Source: JAVBKX01 sp031553835
GTDB taxonomy: Bacteria; Bacteroidota; Bacteroidia; Bacteroidales; Azobacteroidaceae
Direction: 5' to 3'
Length of the DNA: 30,467 nucleotides
NCBI GenBank assembly: GCA_031553835.1
Contig: JAVBKX010000039.1
Span: 1-30,467 of the forward strand
Shown here: piece by piece, positions 8,501 through 15,144 of the stretch
Position numbering within the stretch: position 1 is the stretch's first letter
Layout: every line of letters starts with the position of its first letter
Notes under the pieces: generated by a model
What the model was told of the DNA's origin: nothing
The model's database searches: none
The model's input: the letters and a program-made list of their open reading frames with translations, nothing else
Position numbers and translations under genes: made by a program

Positions 8501-9999
8501 GTTTGTCCTCGGTAAGTATATTGATAAGCAACGGCCAGTACTTCGTCTGTTTTCAGCATATTGCGAAGCGAAATATATCCTAATTGGGCATTGAGAGTAT
8601 ATTCCGACTCGCTGAGTTTTCGTGCGTTTGACAATTTTTCATAATCGACTCCGCCTACATATCCCAGGTTAGATAATGACTGATTTACCTGGTTGATATC
8701 GCGGACCGATGCGTCGGCTACCATGTTTTTATATAAATCATTGGCATTGTTGTAAGGTATTGGCAATGTTCCGGGCGTAGGCGTTACTTTGGTTTTATTG
8801 CGGATCGAATCGACTTCGGCAAGATCTGAAAAAGCGACCAAATTTCTCGCTTCATCATAGTTAGAGCGTGAATTGGTGATCCATACTTCGATCCGGGTGA
8901 TGGAAATGCCGGATTTAACGTAAGGCAGGGCGCTCATAGCCGTATCATACTGGGCGAGAAAATATTTGGACAGAAAATAGTGCCGGTATTCGTCGTATTG
9001 GTCGGCTGAGATTTCGAATGGAGTGGTTTGTGCTCCCTGATTGGCTGTTACGGTTTTGGACTCGGATTCTTGTTGAGAAAATAAAGCGTTGACCCGTAAT
9101 TTTCCGAATTGTAATTCTGTTTTGAAACCAAACAACGAAGTACCTCCTCTGATCAATGAATTGGATGTGGTCATACTGACGTTGCCGGCTTCCAGATTTT
9201 TTATAATTTCGTCTTCTTTACCTTTATAGGCGAGTTTAATTTTTTTTGAGTCGAAGTCAAATGTTGTTTCGGTATTGTAATTCATACCGAAATTGACTTT
9301 ATCGCCTACCGATGCGTTGATGGTGGCCTGGATTTGTTCGTCAAAATCGAAGGAAGTCTTTTTACGCAGATTTTCCGGTAAAGTCGGATTGTCGGTAACC
9401 GTACGGTTAATCGCCATTTTAATGGTTGCGCTTCCCTGCGAAGTCAGTTTTACTCCTCCGGGGCCGAATATTTTATCGGCAGGGCCAAGATCGAATTGCA
9501 TGTTGAATACATCGAACGCATCGCTGCCTTTTCCATTTAATTGGTTTTCAAATTCTTCTTCATTTTTTTTCCGGAAATAAGATTGCATGCTTTTTTCCGA
9601 AGAATATTGGAAATATTGTTCGGGTGTTAACGAAATGGGTGTTTCTACATCCGAGTCGCCGATTTTGGTGTGCAGGATGTATGTGTTTGTTTTGGGATCG
9701 TATTCAAACTCGTTTCCGATATTGGCCGGCTGACGCAAATCGGCCGGATATTTTTTTACAGCTTCTTCATAATCACGAGGAATTGTTTTGGCTACCGGCG
9801 ATTGTAGTTTGATGGAATCTTTTGCGTTTTTTTGTTGTTGAGCATTGTTGGGAGGCGCAGGTTGAGGTGCAGGTTCGGCAATCAATTCAACCTCAGCCGT
9901 TGTTTCACTGAGAAATGAACGGTCGGCGTTGAGGGAGCAAAAGCCACCAACGTTGGTCAAAACGACTATAGCCCATATCAGTCTCCCCCGTTTTGTCAT
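2503..9999 (-). CDS. sprA: Type IX secretion system outer-membrane translocon SprA/Sov
   Basis: The protein has 2498 residues, the size expected for SprA of Flavobacterium (about 2400) and Sov of Porphyromonas (about 2500). SprA is the giant beta-barrel that carries T9SS cargo across the outer membrane. The start MTKRGRLIWAIVVLTN gives a signal-like segment, followed by a Pro/Gln-rich linker (about 40-60). The family hallmark YSYVDDFERAK is near residue 845, and the chain ends in beta strands with a terminal SVNLSLSR. A Lys/Pro-rich low-complexity stretch (NQQKPAPKEKKK) lies near residue 1960. The ATG shares one base with the ruvA stop (TAATG), implying translational coupling. The frame is intact throughout; the rightward frames inside it (e.g. 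3653-4198) are shadows. No protein with a T9SS C-terminal sorting domain is seen elsewhere in the window. Confidence 0.96.
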   Translation of the reverse strand: MTKRGRLIWAIVVLTNVGGFCSLNADRSFLSETTAEVELIAEPAPQPAPPNNAQQQKNAKDSIKLQSPVAKTIPRDYEEAVKKYPADLRQPANIGNEFEYDPKTNTYILHTKIGDSDVETPISLTPEQYFQYSSEKSMQSYFRKKNEEEFENQLNGKGSDAFDVFNMQFDLGPADKIFGPGGVKLTSQGSATIKMAINRTVTDNPTLPENLRKKTSFDFDEQIQATINASVGDKVNFGMNYNTETTFDFDSKKIKLAYKGKEDEIIKNLEAGNVSMTTSNSLIRGGTSLFGFKTELQFGKLRVNALFSQQESESKTVTANQGAQTTPFEISADQYDEYRHYFLSKYFLAQYDTAMSALPYVKSGISITRIEVWITNSRSNYDEARNLVAFSDLAEVDSIRNKTKVTPTPGTLPIPYNNANDLYKNMVADASVRDINQVNQSLSNLGYVGGVDYEKLSNARKLSESEYTLNAQLGYISLRNMLKTDEVLAVAYQYTYRGQTYQVGEFSTDNSSGDQTKENLYLKLLKGTSFTPQSPYWHLMMRNIYSLNAYSLQRDKFRLDIMYLSDTTGTYMNYLTEGAVANQPLLRVMGLDRLNSQQNPYPDGFFDYLEGYTVMSQNGKIIFPVVEPFGSHLRKKIGNDAIADNYVFQELYDSTLTVARQIAEKNKFVLTGEYKGSAGSEINLEGMNVPRGSVRVTANGVVLQENIDYTVDYASGKVNVINPAYENVPINITSENRSNFAMQRKTMMGLDLQYQFNPDFSIGGTIMNLSEMPITMKVNPGDESINNTIYGFNVNYKTKSQWLTNLVDKLPLIELTQPSSISFNAEFAQLIPGHYQSEYGGDYSYVDDFERAKVKVDLRYAPYWFLASTPDYRFPEAREVNNALYGNNRAMFAWYTIDPLFTRKNSSLTPTHIKNDKEQLSNHYVREVYEMELFPNKELAQGEAATIPVLNIAYYPNERGPYNVDGDSINPNDGTFLHPERKWGGMMRSIDQGYRDFEAANIEYIEFWLLDPFIYDANKPNIGGDLYFNLGEISEDILKDERKFFENGLPVNGDTTAFEKTVWGKVPTRQSLNYAFDNTDPNNNTRRLQDVGLNGLTKEEEKSFGIYKNLIDTLEKTLSGNVLSQMKEDQFSPFNSPSGDIYHYYRGSDFDQMETSILDRYKHYNGTEGNSASAEDSPENYNTAAKNSPDVEDINQDNTLSENERYFEYKVSLRPKDMEVGKGYIVDRRDARVSLRNGTVDTVTWYLYKVPLRDNKEKIAYGNISDFKTIRFIRTYLTNCTDTMLLRFGTFELVKGDWRAYTQPLYNPNQPPINSNTTMNIATVNLEENGDREPVNYVMPPGVNRIIDPSQAQIRQENEQSLSMLVANLSPNDARAVYKNTALDTRQYRRLQMFTHAEALINDPTNLQNDEISIFLRLGSDYKNNYYEYEIPLNLTPAGRYSDGSSSDRLAVWPKENMFDFPFEALTNLKLSRNREKRKAGSNVTYGTIYSENDPDKPMNKISIVGNPSISEIKVIMIGVRNNSRATKSAIIWVDELRLTDFNEDGGWAANGNLNITLSDLGMVNLAGNVQTAGFGTLEQGIMERNMDDRYGYNVATTIELGKLFPEKANVSLPFSYGYSEQIVSPKYDPLNQDILLKDALDAAQTKAEKDSIRNYAQDKVINKNIGLNNIKVNIKSKNPMPYDPANFTLGYSFSEQYKQNATTEYERNTDTRLFFGYAYSPYVQPWAPFKDIKSKSGAVKFAKEFKLNYLPNTLAFSSDMARSYYELQLKDLNMYSTQNMVKPAFREDFFWNRGGNIQWNLTPNLNLRMETGTKARIETPYVQVNKQLYPDEYQIWKDSVWQSIRDLGTPISYAQSFSATYSIPFKFIPILDWMGANLSYNAAYNWDKGATQFNDPDIEVGNTIRNQRSIGLDNANLNLLNFYNKNTFLKNVNQKFNMKKPTASNARSVPKNQQKPAPKEKKKYEGSVTLSQDSATIVKHQLNNKRVRVTARGADGRLYLVNFKAIDNNTVRINNKDTARLTLAITQLPPPEEDLWYKIAQVGARGLMTVRTIGFTYKTSTETMVPNFRPDIGDFLGQGNGAPGWDFAFGLTDEGYINTANERGWLINDTINNTIPAMFNRIEDISFRATLEPFTGMKIDLTASRNNTRREELYYMFTDISKRYGGSFNMTTIAIGSAFESRNANNGYYSKAFSQFLNNRAIIKNRLQKPYNNSFYPDGTPYNPTQGVYSENSADVLIPAFLAAYTGKDPNTISLTAFPSLASILPNWNVRYEGLMQWDIINKHFKTFELKHRYDCRYLVGTYTSYMDWVSNSEGIGFIRNITTDNWVPSMPYSISTVNITENFNPLFGVDATFKSNVSAKLELRKTRNLNLNISSYQIVETASNEYVIGAGYRFTDFNKVLKMKASQGVSHDLLVSADFSYKQMQTLIRKIQDVYTQATSGDANTMIKLSGKYNLSKSLTVEAFYDKQISKPLVSSTAFPISKSSFGISVNLSLSR

Positions 10000-10583
10000 T
10001 AAAGTGATTTTAATGCAACCTTGATCATTTCTTCTACAGTGAATTGAGGATTTTCTTTTTCGATTTTCTGTATTACTTTTTGTGATGCCGCCTGGTTGAA
10101 ACCCAACATTGTAAGGGCGGCTACAGCTTCTTGAGCGGTTTGATTGATGCGCCCTGAAGATTGTCCTGAAAGTTGGTCGCCGCTCAGTTTTACTTTATCT
10201 TTAAGATCAATGATAATTCGTTCTGCCGTTTTAGCTCCGATACCTTTGATCATTTTCAGCGCATTGGCATTTCCGCCTGAAATGACCGATTCCAATTCAT
10301 GAACCGAAAGGGAAGATAATACCATCCGCGCGGTATTGGGGCCTACGCCGGATACGCTGATAAGGAGCAGAAATAAGTTGCGTTCCTGTTTGTCGAAAAA
10401 ACCGAATAAAAGGTGCGCGTCTTCCCGGATGACTTGATAAACATATAGTTTAATTTCGCTTTTACCTCCTAATGCACTGTATGTATTGAGGGATATATGG
10501 GCAAAATAACCCAATCCTCCTGTCTCTACAATCACGGATGCCGGGTTTAGTTCTGTGATCGTTCCTTTAATGTAGTCAAGCAT
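9999..10583 (-). CDS. ruvA: Holliday junction branch migration protein RuvA
   Basis: The protein has 194 residues, the normal RuvA length. It starts MLDYIKGTITE, the OB-fold domain that binds the junction. Two helix-hairpin-helix motifs follow: SVSGVGPNTARMVLSSL (about 77-92) and IKGIGAKTAERIIIDLKDKV (about 112-131). A flexible linker precedes the small C-terminal domain (about 147-194), which contacts RuvB. RuvA tetramers load the RuvB motor on four-way junctions in recombination and repair. It overlaps the start of sprA by one base, a gene order I recall from other Bacteroidetes. A stem-loop (10588-10631) ends 4 nt before its ATG and contains the only AGGA near the start. Confidence 0.97.
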   Translation of the reverse strand: MLDYIKGTITELNPASVIVETGGLGYFAHISLNTYSALGGKSEIKLYVYQVIREDAHLLFGFFDKQERNLFLLLISVSGVGPNTARMVLSSLSVHELESVISGGNANALKMIKGIGAKTAERIIIDLKDKVKLSGDQLSGQSSGRINQTAQEAVAALTMLGFNQAASQKVIQKIEKENPQFTVEEMIKVALKSL

Positions 10584-10587
10584 AGTT

Positions 10588-10631
10588 TACTATTTTTCCT
10601 TTTTATTAACGGAATATTAAGGAAAATAGTA
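10588..10631 (-). promoter_or_regulatory. Stem-loop in the ruvA-sprA leader
   Basis: TACTATTTTTCCTT (10588-10601) pairs with AAGGAAAATAGTA (10619-10631) with one bulged base. On the minus strand the 3' arm carries AAGGAAAAA and ends 4 nt before the ruvA ATG. Folding would hide the start region. There is no T run behind it, so it is not a standard terminator for the upstream gene. Confidence 0.55.
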
Positions 10632-10673
10632 TAGAAAGAGATAAGAATGATGATTTTCTCTTCTGTTACACGA

Positions 10674-11111
10674 TTAAGACATGATCACTAACCATCGATT
10701 AAAACGTGTGATTGGATTATGTATGGACGATAGATGTTCCGGTATCACCACAAAGGTGATTTCATCGATGACAGGATTGTGAATATGAACTGAGTACAAA
10801 CCTGGGCTTTGCCCTTGAATGTCTATCAGAATGTGTAATGTGGGTACTGTAGGCGTTGTTAATTCATACACAAGATTTTTAAATCGATCGCGTACCACAA
10901 TGTCAACGTTGTCTAATTCTTTGAAAAATACTATCTCCAATAATTGGCTGTTGGGGAATCGTATTTTAAAAAAAGTATTGTTGATGCGTTGTTGAGTTTT
11001 ACATGCATGAGTTAAGATCAGGGTACTTTTAATACTTCTTACTTTTCTGACAATTTTCAAAAACGTATCCAAAATGGCATTCAATGCCTTATTCCATAGT
11101 GTGTTTGTCAT
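10674..11111 (-). CDS. Small protein with a DUF3244-like beta-sandwich segment
   Basis: The protein has 145 residues from the ATG at 11111. A longer in-frame start at 11207 is possible, but a consensus -7 box (TATTTTTG, 11138-11131) sits inside that extension, so the shorter start is preferred. There is no signal peptide; the N-terminal third is basic and helical. Residues about 65-125 (LDNVDIVVRDRFKNLVYEL, then SPGLYSVHIHN) resemble the short beta-sandwich of DUF3244 proteins, where a 'nLxYe...pGxYxvxI' pattern is typical. Those proteins are usually secreted, so the missing signal is odd. It is divergent from the HTH regulators at 11316. The function is unknown and the family link is an inference. 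Confidence 0.6.
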   Translation of the reverse strand: MTNTLWNKALNAILDTFLKIVRKVRSIKSTLILTHACKTQQRINNTFFKIRFPNSQLLEIVFFKELDNVDIVVRDRFKNLVYELTTPTVPTLHILIDIQGQSPGLYSVHIHNPVIDEITFVVIPEHLSSIHNPITRFNRWLVIMS

Positions 11112-11130
11112 ATAAATATAAATTTGATAA

Positions 11131-11138
11131 CAAAAATA
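11131..11138 (-). promoter_or_regulatory. -7 box of the 10674-11111 gene
   Basis: The minus strand reads TATTTTTG, an exact TAnnTTTG. It lies 20 bp upstream of the ATG at 11111 and within the coding extension of the alternative start at 11207, so it decides for the shorter protein. The -33 region (GGCTTT) is only a partial match. Confidence 0.5.
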
Positions 11139-11265
11139 ATATGCGTTGGGTCGTAAATAAAGCCTCAATTGGATTGTTTTAGATAAATCCGTGTCTTTTT
11201 TTGTCATTTTTCAAAAAAAATTATCACTTTTAGTCTCTAATAAATAGTTTTACCATAAAATAATT

Positions 11266-11273
11266 TATTTTTG
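11266..11273 (+). promoter_or_regulatory. -7 box of the HTH regulator pair
   Basis: TATTTTTG matches TAnnTTTG exactly and equals the box of the divergent gene. The ATG follows 43 bp downstream. AGGAAGAAAG (11284-11293) lies in the leader about 22 nt before the ATG. Confidence 0.5.
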
Positions 11274-11315
11274 TACATTATTTAGGAAGAAAGTTAGTAA
11301 AATAAGTTTTTTAAA

Positions 11316-12314
11316 ATGATGGATAACCCTTCTTTAGATGTAATTAATGCAATAAAACAAAGGATTCCTCAAGGTGTGACGCTTATTGATTTTTTTACTG
11401 AAATTTTACCAATGAAAAAAGAAGCTGCCTATCGTCGCTTGCGGGGAGAGATCCCTCTCTCTTTACAAGAGGTGCGGCAGATAGCTTCTTTTCTTCATTT
11501 TTCTCTCGATAAGTTGTTGGGATTGAAAGACACAGAATCTTATCCTTTCACTATTGCCAGGATGAATGAGCAGAATCTGACATCTGCTTATTGTAGAATA
11601 GTGGAAGTGAATATTAATGCGATGAAGAATATGTTGTTAGATCCGAAGTCGAAAATATACCGGGCTATCAATGTTTTGCCGACTTCTCACATGTACAAAT
11701 ATCCCCTGATTTGTAAATTTCGCTTTTTTAAATGGGTGTATCAATGCCGGAATGCAGTGAATCCGTTGAGATTGTCGGAGATTGTCATTCCTCCTCAAGT
11801 GCGGTATTATGAAGAAGTTTGCGGGGAAACAGCCCAGCAACTTACCACTTATTGTGTGTCGATTAAAGAATTGTTTGCTCCAATTGTCAATGATATTTAT
11901 TATTTTGCAGAAATGGGACTGGTGACACAAGAAGAAATTGCCCTGTTGAAGGAAGAGATTTGTTTGCTCCTGGACGATTTGGAGGGAGATATTTCAGCGG
12001 GACGAACTAAGTACGGAGTTCCTTTTTATTTTTATTTGGCCAATACCTATTTTGATTCTAATTATCTTTATGTGGAAGGGAATGATTATAAAGCATCGGC
12101 TATTAATGTATTTGGTATGAATTATTTGTCTTCTAAAGAAGAAGAAATTTGTAATGATACGAAAGTATGGATCGAGTCGCTACTGAAATATTCTACGTTA
12201 ATATCGGTAAGCGGAGCTATCGAAAAAACCTGTTTTTTTAACTTGCAACGGAAAATACTTGAAGCCTCTAATCTGAATACTGCTTATGGTACCTATAGTA
12301 GAAGAATTTATTAA
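11316..12314 (+). CDS. HTH transcriptional regulator, paralogue 1
   Basis: The protein has 332 residues. The N-terminal helix-turn-helix (about 24-70) includes KKEAAYRRLRGEIPLSLQEV followed by RQIASFLHFSLDKLLG, an XRE-like arrangement common in uncharacterised Bacteroidales regulators. The remaining 260 residues are mostly helical, with a conserved YKYPLICKFRFFKWVYQ segment near 125, and no recognised ligand-binding or enzymatic domain. It overlaps the next gene, its paralogue, by 29 bp in another frame, so both are probably co-translated. It is divergent from the small 10674-11111 protein, a plausible target. HTH assignment is firm; the regulated process is unknown. Confidence 0.75.
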   Translation: MMDNPSLDVINAIKQRIPQGVTLIDFFTEILPMKKEAAYRRLRGEIPLSLQEVRQIASFLHFSLDKLLGLKDTESYPFTIARMNEQNLTSAYCRIVEVNINAMKNMLLDPKSKIYRAINVLPTSHMYKYPLICKFRFFKWVYQCRNAVNPLRLSEIVIPPQVRYYEEVCGETAQQLTTYCVSIKELFAPIVNDIYYFAEMGLVTQEEIALLKEEICLLLDDLEGDISAGRTKYGVPFYFYLANTYFDSNYLYVEGNDYKASAINVFGMNYLSSKEEEICNDTKVWIESLLKYSTLISVSGAIEKTCFFNLQRKILEASNLNTAYGTYSRRIY

Positions 12315-13236
12315 GATATTGAAAGACAAGACTCCTAAAGGAACCAATACCGTTGATATGCTCATGGATATTATTCCGATGAGTAAGGAAGCGGCCTATC
12401 GTCGCTTGCGGGGGCAGATCGATTTTTCATTTGAAGAAGTTATTAAAATCGCTCAGCAATTGGATATTTCATTGGATAGACTTATCTGTCCATCAGATTG
12501 TAATAGCTTTAGAGTAAGTTTTACCAACATAAAAAGAGACAATTTTATGGATGATTATATTTGTTGGGCGGACAGAACTCTTCAGGCTATGCGGCATTTG
12601 CGCACTTACCCTGAGCATTATGCTTTTTCTATTAATAATCAGATTTCGATTCTATATCTTTTTAAGTACCCCTTGATCTCCAAATTGCGTGTGTATAAAT
12701 GGATGTATCAGCAAAATGCTTTTGAAAAATCGGTCAAATTGTCGGATTTTGTAATCCCTTCTCAGGTGATTACTTTAGAAAAACAAATGCTGAAGGAATT
12801 GTACCAGACGAAACTTCATTTTATTTACCACCAACAATTTATGTCTGGATTAGTGTCTGACATTAATTATTTTCGTCGTTTAAATCTGCTGTCGGAAGAT
12901 GAAGTGAATCTTATGAAATCGGAAGCATTTTCGCTGTTAGACGATATGCGGCACGATGCGGTTTTAGGGAAAAACCGCGAAATGCCTTGCACCATATATG
13001 TTACTAATATGCACTTTGATAATGACTTTATTTTATGGCATTCAAATGAATATCAACGAATTACATTTCGTCTTTTTGGGATCAACCATTATACGGTGGA
13101 TGATCCGAAAGCTATTGTTGAGATGGAAAATTTGATCAATCTGTTATTGAAAACTTCTACTCAAATTTCTTTTAGCGGAGAAAAACATCGTATGGAATTT
13201 TTCCAGCGTCAACGGGAAGCCTTGAATGTTTTGTAA
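12286..13236 (+). CDS. HTH transcriptional regulator, paralogue 2
   Basis: The protein has 316 residues and is colinear with the gene before it. It has the same HTH (SKEAAYRRLRGQIDFSFEEV, about 33-52, then IKIAQQLDISLDRLI), the same FKYPLISKLRVYKWMYQ block, and a similar C-terminal end (LLKTSTQISFSGE versus LLKYSTLISVSGA). The ATG at 12286 lies inside the upstream gene, 26 bp before that gene's stop; a later start would cut into the first helix. The HTH-coding DNA is nearly identical between the copies (CTATCGTCGCTTGCGGGG in both), a sign of tandem duplication. Two similar DNA-binding proteins could form a heterodimer; this is inference. Confidence 0.75.
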   Translation: MVPIVEEFIKILKDKTPKGTNTVDMLMDIIPMSKEAAYRRLRGQIDFSFEEVIKIAQQLDISLDRLICPSDCNSFRVSFTNIKRDNFMDDYICWADRTLQAMRHLRTYPEHYAFSINNQISILYLFKYPLISKLRVYKWMYQQNAFEKSVKLSDFVIPSQVITLEKQMLKELYQTKLHFIYHQQFMSGLVSDINYFRRLNLLSEDEVNLMKSEAFSLLDDMRHDAVLGKNREMPCTIYVTNMHFDNDFILWHSNEYQRITFRLFGINHYTVDDPKAIVEMENLINLLLKTSTQISFSGEKHRMEFFQRQREALNVL

Positions 13237-13253
13237 TGATCCGGATCTTATTT

Positions 13254-14429
13254 TCAGAATGAATATTTCATTCTTATAAACCCAAACCAGGTTTTTGTAT
13301 TGCCTAAAACAGAATAATCGATCGTAGTAAAATACTGCGTAATGAATGAAAAATCCAGATTTTCCAAAACCGAATAATCCACAGATAGTCCTGCATAACA
13401 AGATGTGGCTTCAACGAAATACATTCCCGATAATGAAGCTGATAAGCGGGATGTGAAAGGGTAGGAGAGTTGTCCGGAAAGATTCCAGTTGCATATTGAC
13501 AAATATTTAGCAGACAAAGGCGCAGCATATAATGCCAATAATCCTACGGACGAAAAACGATTGCCTACATTATTGTACAACACTTCAGCCTGCAATGCTA
13601 ATGAATTTTGAAATATATAATCGATGCCGACCGAAATGGCTGCAATGCCGCTGGTGTCGGCGAAACTTTCAATGGGTTGGAAATAAGAAAATTCTCCCCG
13701 TAAATTGATTCCTTTGAAATCTCCGCTTACAGCGCCGCCAATTACCATGTCTGACTGCGTGAGCATGCCTCCTATTATTTGATAATCGACATTGTTGAGC
13801 GTCCAATGGTGCAACGCGGCGGCAGTAATTTTGTCGGCATAATCGACTGAAACCGCTAATTCGGTGGATGAAGTTGCATTGTGATAATAAGTACCCCGGA
13901 AAGCATCGCACCCGGGGCGTTCGGGGTAATCGAAATCGAAGTAAGAGTACGTGTTGAAAATATCATTTGGATTCCAAACCAATGTCTGTCCCCAGTTGAT
14001 TCGTTGCCGGCCTAATTTGAGATCCCATTTTCCGGTAGTAAAAGTGATAAACAGACGATCGAAAGTGGTGTTGAATAATACGTTTTTATAGTCGATCCAG
14101 TTCCACGACATATCAAGCCATCCTTTGTCAAATCCGATGCTTTCGGCATAGCCTGATTGTCTTGCCATGTTTCCTATAATCAGACGATTGCGCATGCTTG
14201 CATCTATGCGCCAATGTTGCTGCATTTGCCAACCCCCGTTCAGACGATTATGTACAAGATTGTCCCACAGCCACCCAGTGCCTAAATTGGCCCAAACAGC
14301 CGAAGGCATGTCACTGATATAACCGGAAAATTCCAATTTTTCATGCGACCATACCGGAGCAACGAATGCAGTGTAGCTAATAGTCAGCCATAGGGACCGG
14401 ATGTATATTCTGTTTCGTATTTTTTTCAT
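13254..14429 (-). CDS. Outer-membrane beta-barrel protein of the LolA/LolCDE-like operon
   Basis: The protein has 391 residues: a signal peptide (cleavage likely after VWS, about residue 29), alternating hydrophobic strands, and a C-terminal RMKYSF ending in Phe, the classic barrel-terminal residue. KLGRQRINWGQTLVWNPNDI (about 138-157) followed by a Pro/Gly-rich turn is typical of a Bacteroidetes porin-like family comparable to DUF1302 proteins. It is the last gene of a tight five-gene leftward operon and its ATG shares a base with the ATPase stop (TGATG). This suggests it is the outer-membrane exit or acceptor for whatever the FtsX/LolD and LolA-like partners move. Cargo is unknown. Confidence 0.8.
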   Translation of the reverse strand: MKKIRNRIYIRSLWLTISYTAFVAPVWSHEKLEFSGYISDMPSAVWANLGTGWLWDNLVHNRLNGGWQMQQHWRIDASMRNRLIIGNMARQSGYAESIGFDKGWLDMSWNWIDYKNVLFNTTFDRLFITFTTGKWDLKLGRQRINWGQTLVWNPNDIFNTYSYFDFDYPERPGCDAFRGTYYHNATSSTELAVSVDYADKITAAALHHWTLNNVDYQIIGGMLTQSDMVIGGAVSGDFKGINLRGEFSYFQPIESFADTSGIAAISVGIDYIFQNSLALQAEVLYNNVGNRFSSVGLLALYAAPLSAKYLSICNWNLSGQLSYPFTSRLSASLSGMYFVEATSCYAGLSVDYSVLENLDFSFITQYFTTIDYSVLGNTKTWFGFIRMKYSF

Positions 14430-15109
14430 CAGGACTCGTCTTTTATTACTTTTCCATCTTCCAACGTAATGATGCGTTTAGCTTTGGCCATGATTCTCGG
14501 GTCGTGTGTGGAAAAAATAAAAGTGATATTCTCCTGTTCATTCATTTTTTCCATTATATCCAACAGATTTTCGGCGGATTTACTGTCTAAATTGGCTGTC
14601 GGTTCGTCGGCTAAGATAAATTTCGGTCTGGAGGCCAACGCCCGGGCAACGGCTACACGTTGTTGTTGTCCTCCGGAAAGTTTTGCAGGACGTGCATTGA
14701 CTCTGTCTCCTAATCCTACCTGGGTCAATAAATCGATTGTTCTTCGTTCTGTTTCTTCTTTCGGACGTTTTTGTAATTCCATGATGAATGATACGTTTTC
14801 TTTGGCTGTCAATACCGGTATCAGATTGTAGGATTGGAAGATGAATCCGATATTGTGCAGACGGAAATTCACTAATGCCGAAGGTCGCAAGGTTCCGAGA
14901 TCTTTGCCGTCGATGATGACGGAACCGGACGACGGTTGATCTAAACCTCCGATTAAGTTGAGTAAGGTGGTTTTTCCGGAACCGGACGGACCGACAATAG
15001 CTGTAAACTCGCCTTGTACAAAACTAAGACTGACATTATCCACGGCTTTGACATGGCTGGCCTGATCTTTGTATATTTTCAGCAAATGGCTTGTTTCAAT
15101 AATCTTCAT
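14429..15109 (-). CDS. ABC transporter ATPase, LolD/MacB-type
   Basis: The protein has 226 residues, the standard length for a stand-alone LolD-type ATPase. It has Walker A GPSGSGKTT (40-48), Q-loop FQSYNLIP (91-98), signature LSGGQQQR (144-151), Walker B FILADEP (164-170) with catalytic Glu169, D-loop ANLDS, and switch His202. It would energise the two FtsX-type permeases encoded immediately upstream (36-bp gap) for extraction or export of a lipid, lipoprotein or other substrate at the periplasmic face of the inner membrane. It is start-stop coupled to the downstream beta-barrel gene. A LolD role in general lipoprotein sorting is less likely, because this operon carries its own dedicated LolA-like and barrel proteins. 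Confidence 0.93.
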   Translation of the reverse strand: MKIIETSHLLKIYKDQASHVKAVDNVSLSFVQGEFTAIVGPSGSGKTTLLNLIGGLDQPSSGSVIIDGKDLGTLRPSALVNFRLHNIGFIFQSYNLIPVLTAKENVSFIMELQKRPKEETERRTIDLLTQVGLGDRVNARPAKLSGGQQQRVAVARALASRPKFILADEPTANLDSKSAENLLDIMEKMNEQENITFIFSTHDPRIMAKAKRIITLEDGKVIKDES

Positions 15110-15144
15110 AATACTTCTATCTTAGAGATTGATGTTTTGTCTTG

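Noticed and set aside
13257..13273. GAATGAA-TAT-TTCATTC hairpin resembling those at 18-131
   Set aside because: It is isolated and lies in the coding end of the beta-barrel gene (codons for the KYSF tail), so it is likely chance.
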